This document shows positions 17,407 to 26,683 of a stretch of DNA of 64,000 bases, one piece after another. Origin of the DNA: Anatilimnocola floriformis. Lineage in GTDB: Bacteria; Planctomycetota; Planctomycetia; Pirellulales; Pirellulaceae. The translations under genes were made by a program, and so were the position numbers. The stretch lies in assembly GCF_024256385.1 (NCBI RefSeq), contig NZ_JAMLFW010000001.1, positions 372,001-436,000 on the forward strand. Direction: 5' to 3'. Numbering within the stretch: position 1 is the first letter of the stretch; each line of letters opens with the position of its first letter. The notes below the pieces were generated by a model, which was not told where the DNA came from, did no database searches, and saw only the letters and a program-made list of their open reading frames with translations.

Positions 17407-18453
17407 ATGACTACTATTCTGCTCGTGATCGCGTTTCTGATCGCTTCCCATTTCATTCAGTGGGTGGCGTGGGGCATTTGCCTGGCTATCGGTTTGAAGT
17501 GGGCCCGCACGGCGGAGATCAGCGGCGCAAAGATCGCCCGCGTCACAGTCGTGACCCACGTTATCCAAAACACGATGCTCGCCGTGATGGGGCTGATGGC
17601 TTACTTCGGCGGGCAGTGGCCGCCGGCGCTCCTCGTGATTCCGGTCGCCACCATCGCCATCGCCATGCCCTTCGTCCCGATCTGGCTGGTCTATCGCACG
17701 TTTCAGCTGCCAGTCTGGCGCTCGATTCAAGCGCTCATTCCCACGCTGCTCGTGCTCGCCCTCGGCTATTCGATTGCGGCTGGCTTGATGAAACCGTTCT
17801 TGTGGGAAGGATACCCTGTCACTGACAACTCGATGGCGTCGACGCTACGCAGCAAGCATTGGCGCGGAACCTGCCCGGAGTGCGGCAAAGTCACGATCGG
17901 CACACCGGTCGATCCTGTCTTCGACGGCGTGGCTGGATCGGTTTCCCGGGCGCTCATGATTTGCGAGCACAACTTTCATACTTCCAGCCGAGAAACGAGT
18001 GCCCACACGCCGACCTATGGCCCCGACCATGTCGCGGTGGCGAAGTACAAAACGCCCCAGCGCTGGGATCTGATTGCCTATCGCTCGCCCTCCGATCCCG
18101 AGCAGGTGAATTTCAAACGCCTCATCGGATTGCCTGGCGAAACAATCGTGATCAAAGGTGGCGCGATCTGGGCCAATGACAAACAACTCACGCCACCGGA
18201 CGAACTAAAGCACTTGGTCTATCTCGACCACGATCCCAATTGGCCGCACGACTTCTGGGGATCCGCAGATCGGCCCGCGGTCCTCGGCGCCGATGAGTTC
18301 TTCGTCCTCGGCGATTTCTCCAAAAATTCGCACGACTCGCGAATGTGGCACGAACAGCATGGCAAGCATCCCGCCTACGCCTTGCCGCGAGAAAACATCA
18401 TCGGCGTCGCCGTGCTCATCTACTGGCCACCGCCGCGCTGGCGAGAGCTGTAA
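17407..18453 (+). CDS. lepB: Signal peptidase I
   Basis: S26-family signal peptidase, which removes N-terminal signal peptides from exported proteins. Catalytic Ser142 lies in TDNSMASTL, Lys237 in VNFKRLIGLPGE, and box E is GDFSKNSHDSR. Four hydrophobic segments (about 3-30, 45-65, 75-95, 110-130) precede the catalytic domain, more than in E. coli LepB. Between the Ser and Lys boxes sits an insert with CPEC (156-159) and a later Cys186, possibly a zinc ribbon. At 348 residues it is otherwise of ordinary length. AAAGAG precedes the ATG. Confidence 0.9.
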   Translation: MTTILLVIAFLIASHFIQWVAWGICLAIGLKWARTAEISGAKIARVTVVTHVIQNTMLAVMGLMAYFGGQWPPALLVIPVATIAIAMPFVPIWLVYRTFQLPVWRSIQALIPTLLVLALGYSIAAGLMKPFLWEGYPVTDNSMASTLRSKHWRGTCPECGKVTIGTPVDPVFDGVAGSVSRALMICEHNFHTSSRETSAHTPTYGPDHVAVAKYKTPQRWDLIAYRSPSDPEQVNFKRLIGLPGETIVIKGGAIWANDKQLTPPDELKHLVYLDHDPNWPHDFWGSADRPAVLGADEFFVLGDFSKNSHDSRMWHEQHGKHPAYALPRENIIGVAVLIYWPPPRWREL

Positions 18454-18467
18454 GACTCCTGCGCGAG

Positions 18468-18821
18468 TCACTCGCCACTTTGATACAACTCGACCGACCT
18501 GCCGTCAGGATCCTTTACCACAAGACGTCTTCCCCATTCTGTTTGCTTCGGCTGCTTCAACGGAACTGACTGAAGACGCTGCAAGCGTTCGCTGATGTCA
18601 TCCAAATCGTCGACGACAAACCCTAAGCGAGTTGTGGCATCGGCTTCTCCTGAGGCGAGCGGATAGATTTCGAACACCGCGTCGCCAAGCTTCCCCGCGA
18701 AGTGCAGCGGGCCGTCGCCGTGCTTCTCCTCCACGAACTCGATGCCGAGGTTCTCGTAAAAATCTTTCAGTCGTTCGAGTTGTCTGGTCTTCAGCACCAG
18801 CAACGAAAGCATGACCGCCAT
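18468..18821 (-). CDS. VOC / glyoxalase-fold protein
   Basis: The 117-residue protein has the vicinal-oxygen-chelate pattern: LLVLKTRQLERLKDFYENLGIEF at the N-terminus and VVKDPDGRSVELYQ at the C-terminus. Members bind metals and act as glyoxalases, dioxygenases or resistance proteins. The metal-ligand positions are only partly conserved here (no clear His at the first strand, Glu in VELYQ kept), so an enzymatic role is uncertain. Its start lies 3 bases after the stop of the yjbQ-like gene, implying one transcript. Confidence 0.8.
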   Translation of the reverse strand: MAVMLSLLVLKTRQLERLKDFYENLGIEFVEEKHGDGPLHFAGKLGDAVFEIYPLASGEADATTRLGFVVDDLDDISERLQRLQSVPLKQPKQTEWGRRLVVKDPDGRSVELYQSGE

Positions 18822-18824
18822 CGG

Positions 18825-19259
18825 CTAATCCCCAATGATCTTCACCAGCACCCGCTTCGCCCGATCGCCGTCGAACTCGTAATAGAAAATGTGCTCCCAC
18901 GGACCAAGGTGCAGCTTCCCTTTGGTAATCGCGACCACCACTTCCCGCCCCATGATCTGCCGCTTGTGATGCGCGTCGGCGTTGTCTTCGCCGGTCCGGT
19001 TATGCAGGTAGCCACCTTTGGCAGGATCGCCGCCCGCATTGAACGGCGCTAGCTGTTCCAGCCAACGCTCGTAGTCAGCATGCAACCCTTGTTCGTTGTC
19101 ATTGATAAACACGCTGGCCGTGATGTGCATGGCGTTGATCAGCACCAGCCCTTCTTGCACGCCGCTTTCGTCGACGTAGCGTTCGATCTCGCGCTGCAGC
19201 GATACGATGCCGCGCCGGCCTGGCACGTTCATCCAGAGTTCTTTGGTGAATGCGAGCAT
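18825..19259 (-). CDS. YjbQ / UPF0047 family (secondary thiamine-phosphate synthase-type)
   Basis: The 144-residue protein matches the YjbQ family: [57 protein letters not shown] and [14 protein letters not shown] with the conserved His residues. E. coli YjbQ has weak thiamine-phosphate synthase activity; the true role is unclear. The ATG at 19259 follows GAGGAAAG. The open frame upstream would add over 200 residues in the region divergent to the next gene and is not used. Confidence 0.9.
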   Translation of the reverse strand: MLAFTKELWMNVPGRRGIVSLQREIERYVDESGVQEGLVLINAMHITASVFINDNEQGLHADYERWLEQLAPFNAGGDPAKGGYLHNRTGEDNADAHHKRQIMGREVVVAITKGKLHLGPWEHIFYYEFDGDRAKRVLVKIIGD

Positions 19260-19400
19260 TTGTCTTTCCTCGATCCGTGTTACGGGCAGGCCATATTCTA
19301 CTGAATGCCCGCGCGCTCCTTCGTTGCCTGGCGCGATTCCGTAGGTGATAATCGCGACTCGGATTTTCGCTTGTGAAAACCACCTCTCCAGGATCTTGCG

Positions 19401-22400
19401 ATGCGTTGGTTCGTTCTGGCTCTCTTTGTCGCTCTGCCGATGCCCCTGATCGCCGAGGACTTTATTCCGCGCCGGCAAGATAAGCTGCCCGGTCCCGCCG
19501 TCACGCCGGCCGAAGCCGCGAAGAAGATGACCGTGCCGGAGGGGTTTAGCGTTGAGGTTGTGGCGAGCGAGCCGGATATCGTGAATCCAGTCGGCATGGC
19601 CATCGATGAGCGCGGCCGGTTTTGGATTACCGAGAGCTTTGAATATCCTCGCCGCGAGCTGGGTCCGGGTCGCGATCGTGTGAAGGTGCTCGAAGACACC
19701 GATGGCGACGGCAAGTGCGACAAGTTCACCGTGTTCGCCGAGGGGCTGAACATTCCCAGCGGCATCGCGGTTGGACACGGCGGTGTGTGGGTCGCGAATG
19801 CGCCGGACATTCTCTTTCTGCAAGATACCGACGGCGACGGAAAAGCCGACAAGCAAGAAGTGATCGTCACCGGCTTTGGCCGCGACGATACGCACGAACT
19901 GCCGAACTCGCTGACCTGGGGCCCGGACGGTTATCTATACGGCCTTAACGGCGTGTTCAATTACTCGCACATCAAATATCCGAAGGGCTCGCCGCACTAC
20001 GACGAGAAGCATCCCGGCTGGAAGTTCACCTGCGCGCTGTTTCGTATTCATCCCGTTACGAAAAAGTTCGACGTCTTCTGCGAGGGAACGAGCAACCCGT
20101 GGGGCGTGGCCTTCGACAACGACGGCAGTGCGTTCATCAGCGCGTGCGTGATCGATCACCTGTGGCATCTCACGCGCACCGGTTACTACAACCGCCAGGG
20201 CGGCCCATATCCGCCGTTCACTTGGAAGATCGAGAGCATCGTCAAGCACAAGCATCAAGCAGCCGCGTATTGCGGCATTCATTATTTCGACAGCGACAGC
20301 TACCCGGAGCAATACCGTGAAAAGCTCTACATGGGCAACATCCACGGCGGCTGCATCAACGTCGACAAGCTGAAACGGGACGGCAGCAGCTACTTCGCGA
20401 CCGGCGAAAACGATTTCCTCACGGCCAACGACGTCTGGTTCATGCCCGTCGTGCAAAAGACGGGCCCCGATGGCTCGCTCTACATTCTCGATTGGTACGA
20501 CCGGTATCACTGCTACCAGGATGCGAACCGCGACCCGAAAGGAATCGATCGACTTAACGGCCGGTTGTATCGCGTGCGGTACAAAGACACGCCACACAGC
20601 AAGCCGTTCGATCTGGCGAAGCTGAAAGACGCGGAGTTGATTGAACTGCTGTCGAAGAATAACGACTACATGCGTTCGACAGCGCAGCGATTGTTGACCG
20701 AGCGATTGGCGCAGCTGGAACCGACGGTTCGGCCGGCTGCGACGCCGAAGACGGACGACGTGCCGCTCATCAAGCCGGCCGCGGAGTTGCCGGAACTGCT
20801 CCTCAAGCTGCAGCAACTGGCGCTCAACGAAGAGGCTCCGCGAAAAGCTCGCATGCATGCGCTCTTTACGGCGCTCTCACTCAAAAACCAAGACAATGCG
20901 TTTCTGAATACGCTGCTCGGTCACAAAGATCCGGTTCTGCGCTCCTGGGCCGTTCGCACTGTTGGCAACTTCGATGCGAACGCCGACGTGTGGACCAAAA
21001 CCCGCTCGCTGGCTACCGATGTCTCGGCAGACGTGCAGTTGCAGGTCGCGATCGCGGCCGGCACGAATGTGAACGAGAAGTCGATTGCCACGCTGCTGCA
21101 GGTGCTAGAAAACTGCGGCGATGACAAACTCATTCCGCAGATCGTGTGGCAGAATTTGCATCCGCTGCTCGAAAATCAAAACGTTTCGTTTGCCTTGGCT
21201 TATCAGCAGCCAAATGTGGCCTCGTCGAAGAACGTGACGGCACTTCTGCCGCGCATCATCGATCGAGTACTAGCCAGCAAAGAGCCCGGGCTGCAAGCGC
21301 TCCTGCCCAACCTGCTGGTCACGATTTTGGAAAAAGACACTCCCGGGAATGTCGCAGCTGCCAAAGCAACGCTGCAGATTTTCATTCAACGGATTCAGTC
21401 TCGTGAGATTCAGGGTGAGCAACTAGCAAACTTGCGCAAGGTACTCGAACCAAAACTGGAAGATGCCGTCTTGCGAACGAGCCATCGACTTCATTCGGAA
21501 GCAGTTGTTGTCGCTGCTTCCTGGGGAGATGAGTTCGCTCTCAAGCGGCTTTACGATCGGGCTCGTAACGATGCCGAGGACGAGGCCGGCCGAGAGCAAG
21601 CCGTCAACGTGCTGGCGGCCGCGGGCGACAAGCGGTTGTTGCAGCTTGCCAACGTTTCGCTGGAGGTTTCGCCGAAGGCTTCCGATCGAGTTCCCAGCGC
21701 CATTCTCGCCGGATTGGCCAAGCTTGATTCGGACGAGGTCGCCGCGACGGTGATCGACAAATATCCGAACTTGCGCGAGAGCGTACGTCCGCGCGCGATC
21801 GAACTGCTCACGCAGCGAGCCAGTTGGGGCAAGGAACTTCTCAAAGCAGTCGGCGACAAGAAGATTCCAGCGAACATGATCAACGTCAACCAGGCCCAGA
21901 AGCTCAATTCGCTCGGCGATAAAGATCTCGCCGCGCTCCTCGTGAAGAACTGGGGCACCGTCCGCACAGGTCGTGATCCAGGCCGCCAAAAAGTGATCGA
22001 TGAAATGCGTACACTGCTCGAGAAGACGCCCGGTGATCCGGAACGCGGCCAACTGGTGTTCAACAAGGTCTGTGGCCAGTGTCACAAACTGCACGGCAAC
22101 GGCCAGGAAGTCGGGCCGGATATCACCCTCAACGGCCGGTCGAATTTCGATCAACTCCTCTCCAATGTCTTTGATCCGAGCCTCGTCATCGGCGCTTCGT
22201 ACCAAGCGCGAACGGTGCTGACGACGGACGGCCGCGTGATCACCGGTCTACTCGCCGAAGATACGCCGCAGCGGATCGTGCTGAAGGTGCAAGGTGGCAA
22301 GCTCGAGACCATCGCCCGCGGCGACATCGAAGAGCTAAAGGTGAGCGAGCTCTCGCTCATGCCGGAGCAACTCGAGAAGCAACTCAAGCCAGAAGAGCTG

Positions 22401-22490
22401 GCCGATTTGTTCTCGCTGATCACGCTCGACAAGCCCCATACCGATCCGGCCGCCAAGCGGATTCCGGGGGCTCCTTCGCCCAAGAAATAG
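19401..22490 (+). CDS. Secreted membrane-bound dehydrogenase with HEAT and cytochrome c-type heme domain
   Basis: The 1029-residue protein is of the planctomycete PVC type. A signal peptide (1-18) is followed by a beta-propeller sugar-dehydrogenase-like domain (about 40-400; [26 protein letters not shown]) with two DTDGDGK calcium-binding loops. HEAT-like repeats run through about 410-840. A C-terminal heme domain carries the covalent heme site CGQCH (Cys891, Cys894, His895) and ends DLFSLI. Such proteins probably oxidise sugars outside the membrane and pass electrons to the heme. AGGA lies before the ATG. The substrate cannot be read from sequence. Confidence 0.93.
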   Translation: MRWFVLALFVALPMPLIAEDFIPRRQDKLPGPAVTPAEAAKKMTVPEGFSVEVVASEPDIVNPVGMAIDERGRFWITESFEYPRRELGPGRDRVKVLEDTDGDGKCDKFTVFAEGLNIPSGIAVGHGGVWVANAPDILFLQDTDGDGKADKQEVIVTGFGRDDTHELPNSLTWGPDGYLYGLNGVFNYSHIKYPKGSPHYDEKHPGWKFTCALFRIHPVTKKFDVFCEGTSNPWGVAFDNDGSAFISACVIDHLWHLTRTGYYNRQGGPYPPFTWKIESIVKHKHQAAAYCGIHYFDSDSYPEQYREKLYMGNIHGGCINVDKLKRDGSSYFATGENDFLTANDVWFMPVVQKTGPDGSLYILDWYDRYHCYQDANRDPKGIDRLNGRLYRVRYKDTPHSKPFDLAKLKDAELIELLSKNNDYMRSTAQRLLTERLAQLEPTVRPAATPKTDDVPLIKPAAELPELLLKLQQLALNEEAPRKARMHALFTALSLKNQDNAFLNTLLGHKDPVLRSWAVRTVGNFDANADVWTKTRSLATDVSADVQLQVAIAAGTNVNEKSIATLLQVLENCGDDKLIPQIVWQNLHPLLENQNVSFALAYQQPNVASSKNVTALLPRIIDRVLASKEPGLQALLPNLLVTILEKDTPGNVAAAKATLQIFIQRIQSREIQGEQLANLRKVLEPKLEDAVLRTSHRLHSEAVVVAASWGDEFALKRLYDRARNDAEDEAGREQAVNVLAAAGDKRLLQLANVSLEVSPKASDRVPSAILAGLAKLDSDEVAATVIDKYPNLRESVRPRAIELLTQRASWGKELLKAVGDKKIPANMINVNQAQKLNSLGDKDLAALLVKNWGTVRTGRDPGRQKVIDEMRTLLEKTPGDPERGQLVFNKVCGQCHKLHGNGQEVGPDITLNGRSNFDQLLSNVFDPSLVIGASYQARTVLTTDGRVITGLLAEDTPQRIVLKVQGGKLETIARGDIEELKVSELSLMPEQLEKQLKPEELADLFSLITLDKPHTDPAAKRIPGAPSPKK

Positions 22491-22551
22491 GGCCGCAAAC
22501 CGTGCCGGGCGGACTCTTTTCGGCGAGTTCGCACTGGTTTGCCAAGTTTTA

Positions 22552-22581
22552 TTGACACTGCCGCGCGCCAGCGACTACCTT
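22552..22581 (+). promoter_or_regulatory. Possible sigma-70-type promoter
   Basis: TTGACA at 22552-22557 is followed after 18 bases by TACCTT (22576-22581). It would start transcription about 130 bases before the HEAT protein gene at 22720. A similar pair (TTGACC, 18 bases, TAGATT) lies at 28185-28214. The -10 match is only partial. Confidence 0.35.
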
Positions 22582-22719
22582 ATGACTAGGGGCATGAGTG
22601 CGCGCAAGCAACGATTGTGGCAACTCTTCCGGCGGTCTCATCTGTTCGCCGGACAGACGTTGCATTGAGGACGCAATCACCTTTCTCTTGCGTGGCCTCG
22701 CTTTTTCAGGAACAGAATC

Positions 22720-24399
22720 ATGCAGGTTTTTCCCAGGCTGTCGTTACACAGTGTGGCGCTCTTTGTCGCCGGACTTGCCGGCGCGTTTTGTTCGCTCTCT
22801 TTCCTCGCGATCGCGCAGCAGCCCGATGCCGCCGCGGGCAAGGCCCTAATCAAGTCAGCCGAGCGCGATAGCAATAACTTCTTGGTCTTGCCGCTCCCCA
22901 AACCGGGCATTGTTGACGGCAAGCAGGAAACTCCGAGTCAGTTTGAATTGCGGAAGCAAAGGTTTCGCAATGAAGTGATCAAAAACCTCCGCAACGAGTT
23001 GCCGCTCGGCCAGGCCGAGCAGCTAATGGTGGACAACTACTTCAACGGTTTTGAGTTTCGCATCTTCACGCAAACCAACCCGGAAGATCTCGAACTACTC
23101 CCCAAGCGGCGGTTCGAACTTTTCAAACTCTACATCCTTCAGGTGAAGAACGGCGAGAACCATCAACATCTGATTGACGTGACGTTGGCCATGATGCAGC
23201 AAATCGTGATGGACGAGTTCCATCCGATCGTGCGTTACAACGCGATGCTGATCATCGGTGAATTGAACGAACAAGAAGTGCTGCGCGTGGGAGCGACACC
23301 GCTGCCGCAAGAACCTTACGCAGCCGCGCTGCCGTTCATGCTGGAACGGATCGAAGATAAGAACACCCCCGACTCGATCCGCGTGGCCGCGCTGATTGGG
23401 CTCGTGCGTCATCTCGAATGGGAGCCCTTCCGCTCGCCGTCGAAGGCGATTCCGCCCGGCACGCGCACGGCCATGATCAACTCGCTGGTGAAGCTCGCCG
23501 AAATGAAAGATCCGCCCGGCAAACGCACAGCCGAAGGTCAGCAATGGCTTCGCCGCCGCGCGATCGAATGCCTGGGCCTGGCCGGCGCTGTGACCGCGAC
23601 GCCGCAAATCATCACGCCGGTGGAAAAGATTCTCAAGGACCACAACGAGCCGTTGCAACTTCGCTGCATCGCCGCGAAAGCCCTCGGCACGATGAATATT
23701 CCGCAGGGACAAAACCTGGACGTTCCCGCTCTCACTCGCACCCTCGGCAACCTGGCCGCGGCCACCGTGAAGACCGAGTTCGAGCGCCTCGAAAACATCG
23801 ATAAGAAAGCCGAAGAACACCACGCGATTTACGCCGGTGTGGCCGGCGCTCCTGGTGCTGCTCCTGGCATGCCACCCGGCATGCCCCCGGGAATGATGCG
23901 TCCGCCGGGTTTCGGTGGCGGTGAAGGCATGGGTGGTGCTGCTGGCGGTCTGGCCGGTCAGTTCGAAGACCCCAAGGAGTATCGCCTCGATCCAGTGCGC
24001 AAGCGGATCCGTTATCAGCTGTACTGCGTGCAGACCGCGCTCGGTTATCCGCTCGACAAGGCGACCGGTACGCCGTCGGCTAAACGCCGCGGCGCGCAAC
24101 GAATTGCCGCCAATCCGGCTGACAAGAAAGCTGCCGAAGACGTCCTTACCGCGGTCAACAAGTTGGTCGAAGCTATCGAAAAGAACAAGACCGACCTGAC
24201 CGATCTCAAGACGCAGCTGAAGAATGACGCCAAGGTGTTGGAAAGCGTCGTTGCCAAAGCCATGCCTGCCCCAGCTGCGGCCGAACCGGCTGCTGATCCT
24301 GCCAAACCAGGAGCACCTGCCAAGCCCGGCGCACCGGCCAAGCCAGCCGCCGGCGACGACGATCTGCTCGGCGGAGCAGCGGCCACGCCGAAGAAATAA
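22720..24399 (+). CDS. Secreted HEAT-repeat-like protein with low-complexity tail
   Basis: The 559-residue protein has a signal peptide (MQVFPRLSLHSVALFVAGLAGAF..., cleavage about residue 32). Residues 60-350 are helical with HEAT-like units (YNAMLIIGELNEQEV, RVAALIGLVRHLEWEPF, RRRAIECLGLAGAV, LRCIAAKALGTMNI). A Met/Pro/Gly-rich stretch follows (GAAPGMPPGMPPGMMRPP), then a helical segment. The end repeats KPGAP/AKPG units before the final ATPKK. I know no function; HEAT repeats suggest protein binding in the periplasm. AGGAAC precedes the ATG, and a good terminator follows at 24438. Confidence 0.85.
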   Translation: MQVFPRLSLHSVALFVAGLAGAFCSLSFLAIAQQPDAAAGKALIKSAERDSNNFLVLPLPKPGIVDGKQETPSQFELRKQRFRNEVIKNLRNELPLGQAEQLMVDNYFNGFEFRIFTQTNPEDLELLPKRRFELFKLYILQVKNGENHQHLIDVTLAMMQQIVMDEFHPIVRYNAMLIIGELNEQEVLRVGATPLPQEPYAAALPFMLERIEDKNTPDSIRVAALIGLVRHLEWEPFRSPSKAIPPGTRTAMINSLVKLAEMKDPPGKRTAEGQQWLRRRAIECLGLAGAVTATPQIITPVEKILKDHNEPLQLRCIAAKALGTMNIPQGQNLDVPALTRTLGNLAAATVKTEFERLENIDKKAEEHHAIYAGVAGAPGAAPGMPPGMPPGMMRPPGFGGGEGMGGAAGGLAGQFEDPKEYRLDPVRKRIRYQLYCVQTALGYPLDKATGTPSAKRRGAQRIAANPADKKAAEDVLTAVNKLVEAIEKNKTDLTDLKTQLKNDAKVLESVVAKAMPAPAAAEPAADPAKPGAPAKPGAPAKPAAGDDDLLGGAAATPKK

Positions 24400-24437
24400 C
24401 CTCGCTCCCGCGAGTTCACACCGTTCAGCCTCTCCGG

Positions 24438-24472
24438 AACCCCGGTCAACTTTGACCGGGGTTTTCTTTTTT
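24438..24472 (+). terminator. Rho-independent terminator
   Basis: The 12-bp perfect stem aaccccggtcaa / ttgaccggggtt (24438-24449 and 24452-24463) runs into a T-rich tract to 24472. It ends transcription of the HEAT protein gene and may also affect the convergent ATPase gene, whose stop is at 24471. Confidence 0.9.
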
Positions 24473-25601
24473 AGTCATCATCGTCGGCCTCGCGCCTGGT
24501 TTCGCCGTTCTCCAGTTTCAGGCGAATTGCTTTCAGGCCGGCGGCAGCGCTGATCTTTTCGACGAGCGGCTGTGAGTGCGTGCAGACCAGCACCTGAGAA
24601 GCGCGCGAGGCATCGACAATGAGCGTGGCTAATGCGGGAATCAAATCGGGATGCAGGCTTGCCTCCGGTTCATTCAGCGCGATGAGCGCCGGCGGCTGCG
24701 GACTAAGGAGCGCTGCTGCCAGGCAGAGAAATTTCAGCGTGCCATCGGAGAGTTCGCCAGCCAGAAGTGGTCGCGTGCAACCGGCTGTTTCCAAAGCGAC
24801 ACACAGTTCTGCCAAGCGCGGCGACTTCATGCCGAGTTCCACCGTTACGCTATCGAGGATCTCGAGCTTTCGCCCCGGAAACGCCAGTTCGACCGCGGCG
24901 TGCAATCGCTCAGCCTGGCCGCCGTGACCTTCTTGGATCGTTTGCAGTGTAGCCGCCAGATCGCTGCCGTCATGGCTCCGCACAGGATTTCGGACGCTTA
25001 CTTGCGGACGGCGACAGGGGGCAGCATCGTCGGTGGGAAAGTGATGATAAAACCGCCAGCGGCGAACTTCGTCGCGCACCACAAACAACTCGGGGAAGGG
25101 CTCCGGCTCGCGCAATTGCGAGAGGATCGATTCGTTCTCGGTCAACTCGTACTGATAGTCGATGCGATCTCCGTTGACGTCGCGCAGCCAGGTTCGTCCA
25201 TTCAGACGCTCGAGCAACGTTGATTTTGGAGTGGCCCGCGCGCCATGCCAGACCGTCTCGGCTTTGATGTGCGGATCGAAACCAAACCTCGTCGGCGGAC
25301 CAGGCACCGGATAACCGATGGCGATCTCAAAGCCGACATCCTCCGTCCGAAAGCCCAAAGATAAGCGGGGAGACCTATCGCCGATTCGTGGGCCAGCCCA
25401 CACGGCCGAGACCAGTCCTCCCTCGCGGCCGAGTGCGCGGGCAAAGCCACCCTCGGCCATCTGGGCGAGGAGCCGCAATGAACGATAGAGATTCGATTTG
25501 CCCGAGCCGTTCGGGCCGGTGACGACGTTGAGCGGCCCGAGCTTCAAAAAGAAGTTCCGCAGGGACCGGTAGCCGGCGATGCGTAACTCAGTGAGAGCCA
25601 T
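24471..25601 (-). CDS. AAA ATPase, RecF/OLD-like ABC type
   Basis: The 376-residue protein has Walker A GPNGSGKS (29-36) close to the N-terminus, an ABC-like signature LSDGTLKFL near residue 280, Walker B ALIALNEPEASLHP and a late CTHSQPLVE. This is the layout of AAA_21/SMC-like ATPases related to OLD and RecF. There is no TOPRIM domain, so it is not a full OLD nuclease. Such orphans can belong to DNA repair or phage defence modules, but no partner gene is adjacent here. Confidence 0.85.
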   Translation of the reverse strand: MALTELRIAGYRSLRNFFLKLGPLNVVTGPNGSGKSNLYRSLRLLAQMAEGGFARALGREGGLVSAVWAGPRIGDRSPRLSLGFRTEDVGFEIAIGYPVPGPPTRFGFDPHIKAETVWHGARATPKSTLLERLNGRTWLRDVNGDRIDYQYELTENESILSQLREPEPFPELFVVRDEVRRWRFYHHFPTDDAAPCRRPQVSVRNPVRSHDGSDLAATLQTIQEGHGGQAERLHAAVELAFPGRKLEILDSVTVELGMKSPRLAELCVALETAGCTRPLLAGELSDGTLKFLCLAAALLSPQPPALIALNEPEASLHPDLIPALATLIVDASRASQVLVCTHSQPLVEKISAAAGLKAIRLKLENGETRREADDDD

Positions 25602-25781
25602 GGCGAAGATTGCTGGAAGAAAACGTGGAACTAAAGGAACGGGCTCAAGCTACTTCCTGCGACTAGCAAGAGCTAGAGCCGGTTCGCATCGGCGCGCTCC
25701 GTCGTCTAGAATCAGCCAACGCACGGGCTTCGTCCTACCTCGTTTTTTCTCGCCTCGTTTTTCAGCTGGAGAATTCTCGCC

Positions 25782-26486
25782 ATGAAAGTTTCGCTCATCA
25801 TCGGTGCGGCGATTGCATCGCTGCTGCTCGTTTCGCTGACATCGTTTGCGCAAGAGACCAAGCCGCAGAACACGCCGCCGGAAGGTTTCACCGCACTCTT
25901 CAACGGCAAGGACCTGACGAACTGGCAGGGCCTGGTGAAGGACATCAAGCAGCGGAAGAAGATGACAACGGAAGAAATCGCCAAGGCTCAGGTCGAAGCC
26001 GACAAGATCGCGCACGCTCACTGGGCTGCGAAGGACGGCGTGCTGGAGTTCGATGGCAAGGGGCAGAGCCTGTGCACCGTGAAGGATTACAAAGACTTCG
26101 AACTTTATTGCGATTGGAAGATCAAGCCGAAGGGTGACAGCGGCATTTATCTCCGCGGCACGCCGCAGGTGCAGATCTGGGATCCCGCCGACGAAGCCCA
26201 GCTAAAAAACGGCGCCGATAAGGGCTCGGGCAGCTTGTGGAACAATCAGAAGAACGATCGCTTCCCCAAGGTGAAAGCCGACAACCCGATTGGCGAGTGG
26301 AACACGTTCCACATCAAGATGGTCGGCGACAAAGTAGTCATTCATCTCAATGGACAGTTGGTGACCGACACCGTCCTCGAGAACTACTGGGACCGTAGCA
26401 TTCCCTGCTACGAGACCGGCCCGATCGAGCTGCAGAACCACGGTAACACGCTCTACTTCCGCAATATCTTCATCAAAGAGCTGTAG
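25782..26486 (+). CDS. Secreted DUF1080 (3-keto-disaccharide hydrolase-type) protein
   Basis: A signal peptide (cleavage about SFA-QE, residue 24) precedes a jelly-roll domain with family hallmarks GFTALFNGKDLTNWQGL, LCTVKDYKDFELYCDWKI, DSGIYLRGTPQVQIWD, GEWNTFHIKMVGDKVVIHLNG and GPIELQNHGNTLYFRNIFIKEL. At 234 residues it is a single DUF1080 domain. Members are abundant in planctomycetes, and some cleave 3-keto-glycosides. An insert (KQRKKMTTEEIAKAQVEAD) between the first strands is common in the group. GGAGAATTCTCGCC precedes the ATG, and a terminator follows at 26525. Confidence 0.93.
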   Translation: MKVSLIIGAAIASLLLVSLTSFAQETKPQNTPPEGFTALFNGKDLTNWQGLVKDIKQRKKMTTEEIAKAQVEADKIAHAHWAAKDGVLEFDGKGQSLCTVKDYKDFELYCDWKIKPKGDSGIYLRGTPQVQIWDPADEAQLKNGADKGSGSLWNNQKNDRFPKVKADNPIGEWNTFHIKMVGDKVVIHLNGQLVTDTVLENYWDRSIPCYETGPIELQNHGNTLYFRNIFIKEL

Positions 26487-26524
26487 GAATTGCGGTTGGC
26501 GGTTCGAAGACTTACGGTGCATGC

Positions 26525-26558
26525 ATCCCATCCATCTTTGCAGGTGGATGGGATTTTT
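26525..26558 (+). terminator. Rho-independent terminator
   Basis: The stem atcccatcca / tggatgggat is followed by ttttt (to 26558), about 40 bases after the DUF1080 stop codon. Confidence 0.85.
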
Positions 26559-26683
26559 CGGCATGTGGTTTGAACTGTTGGCGTTTTGTGGAGAAGACTC
26601 GTAGAATCAAGGGAGCCCACCTGCCGGAACAGACGTGGGCTCATTGCGTCTTTCTGGGCTAGAGAGACGACAGGAGGCGAGCG

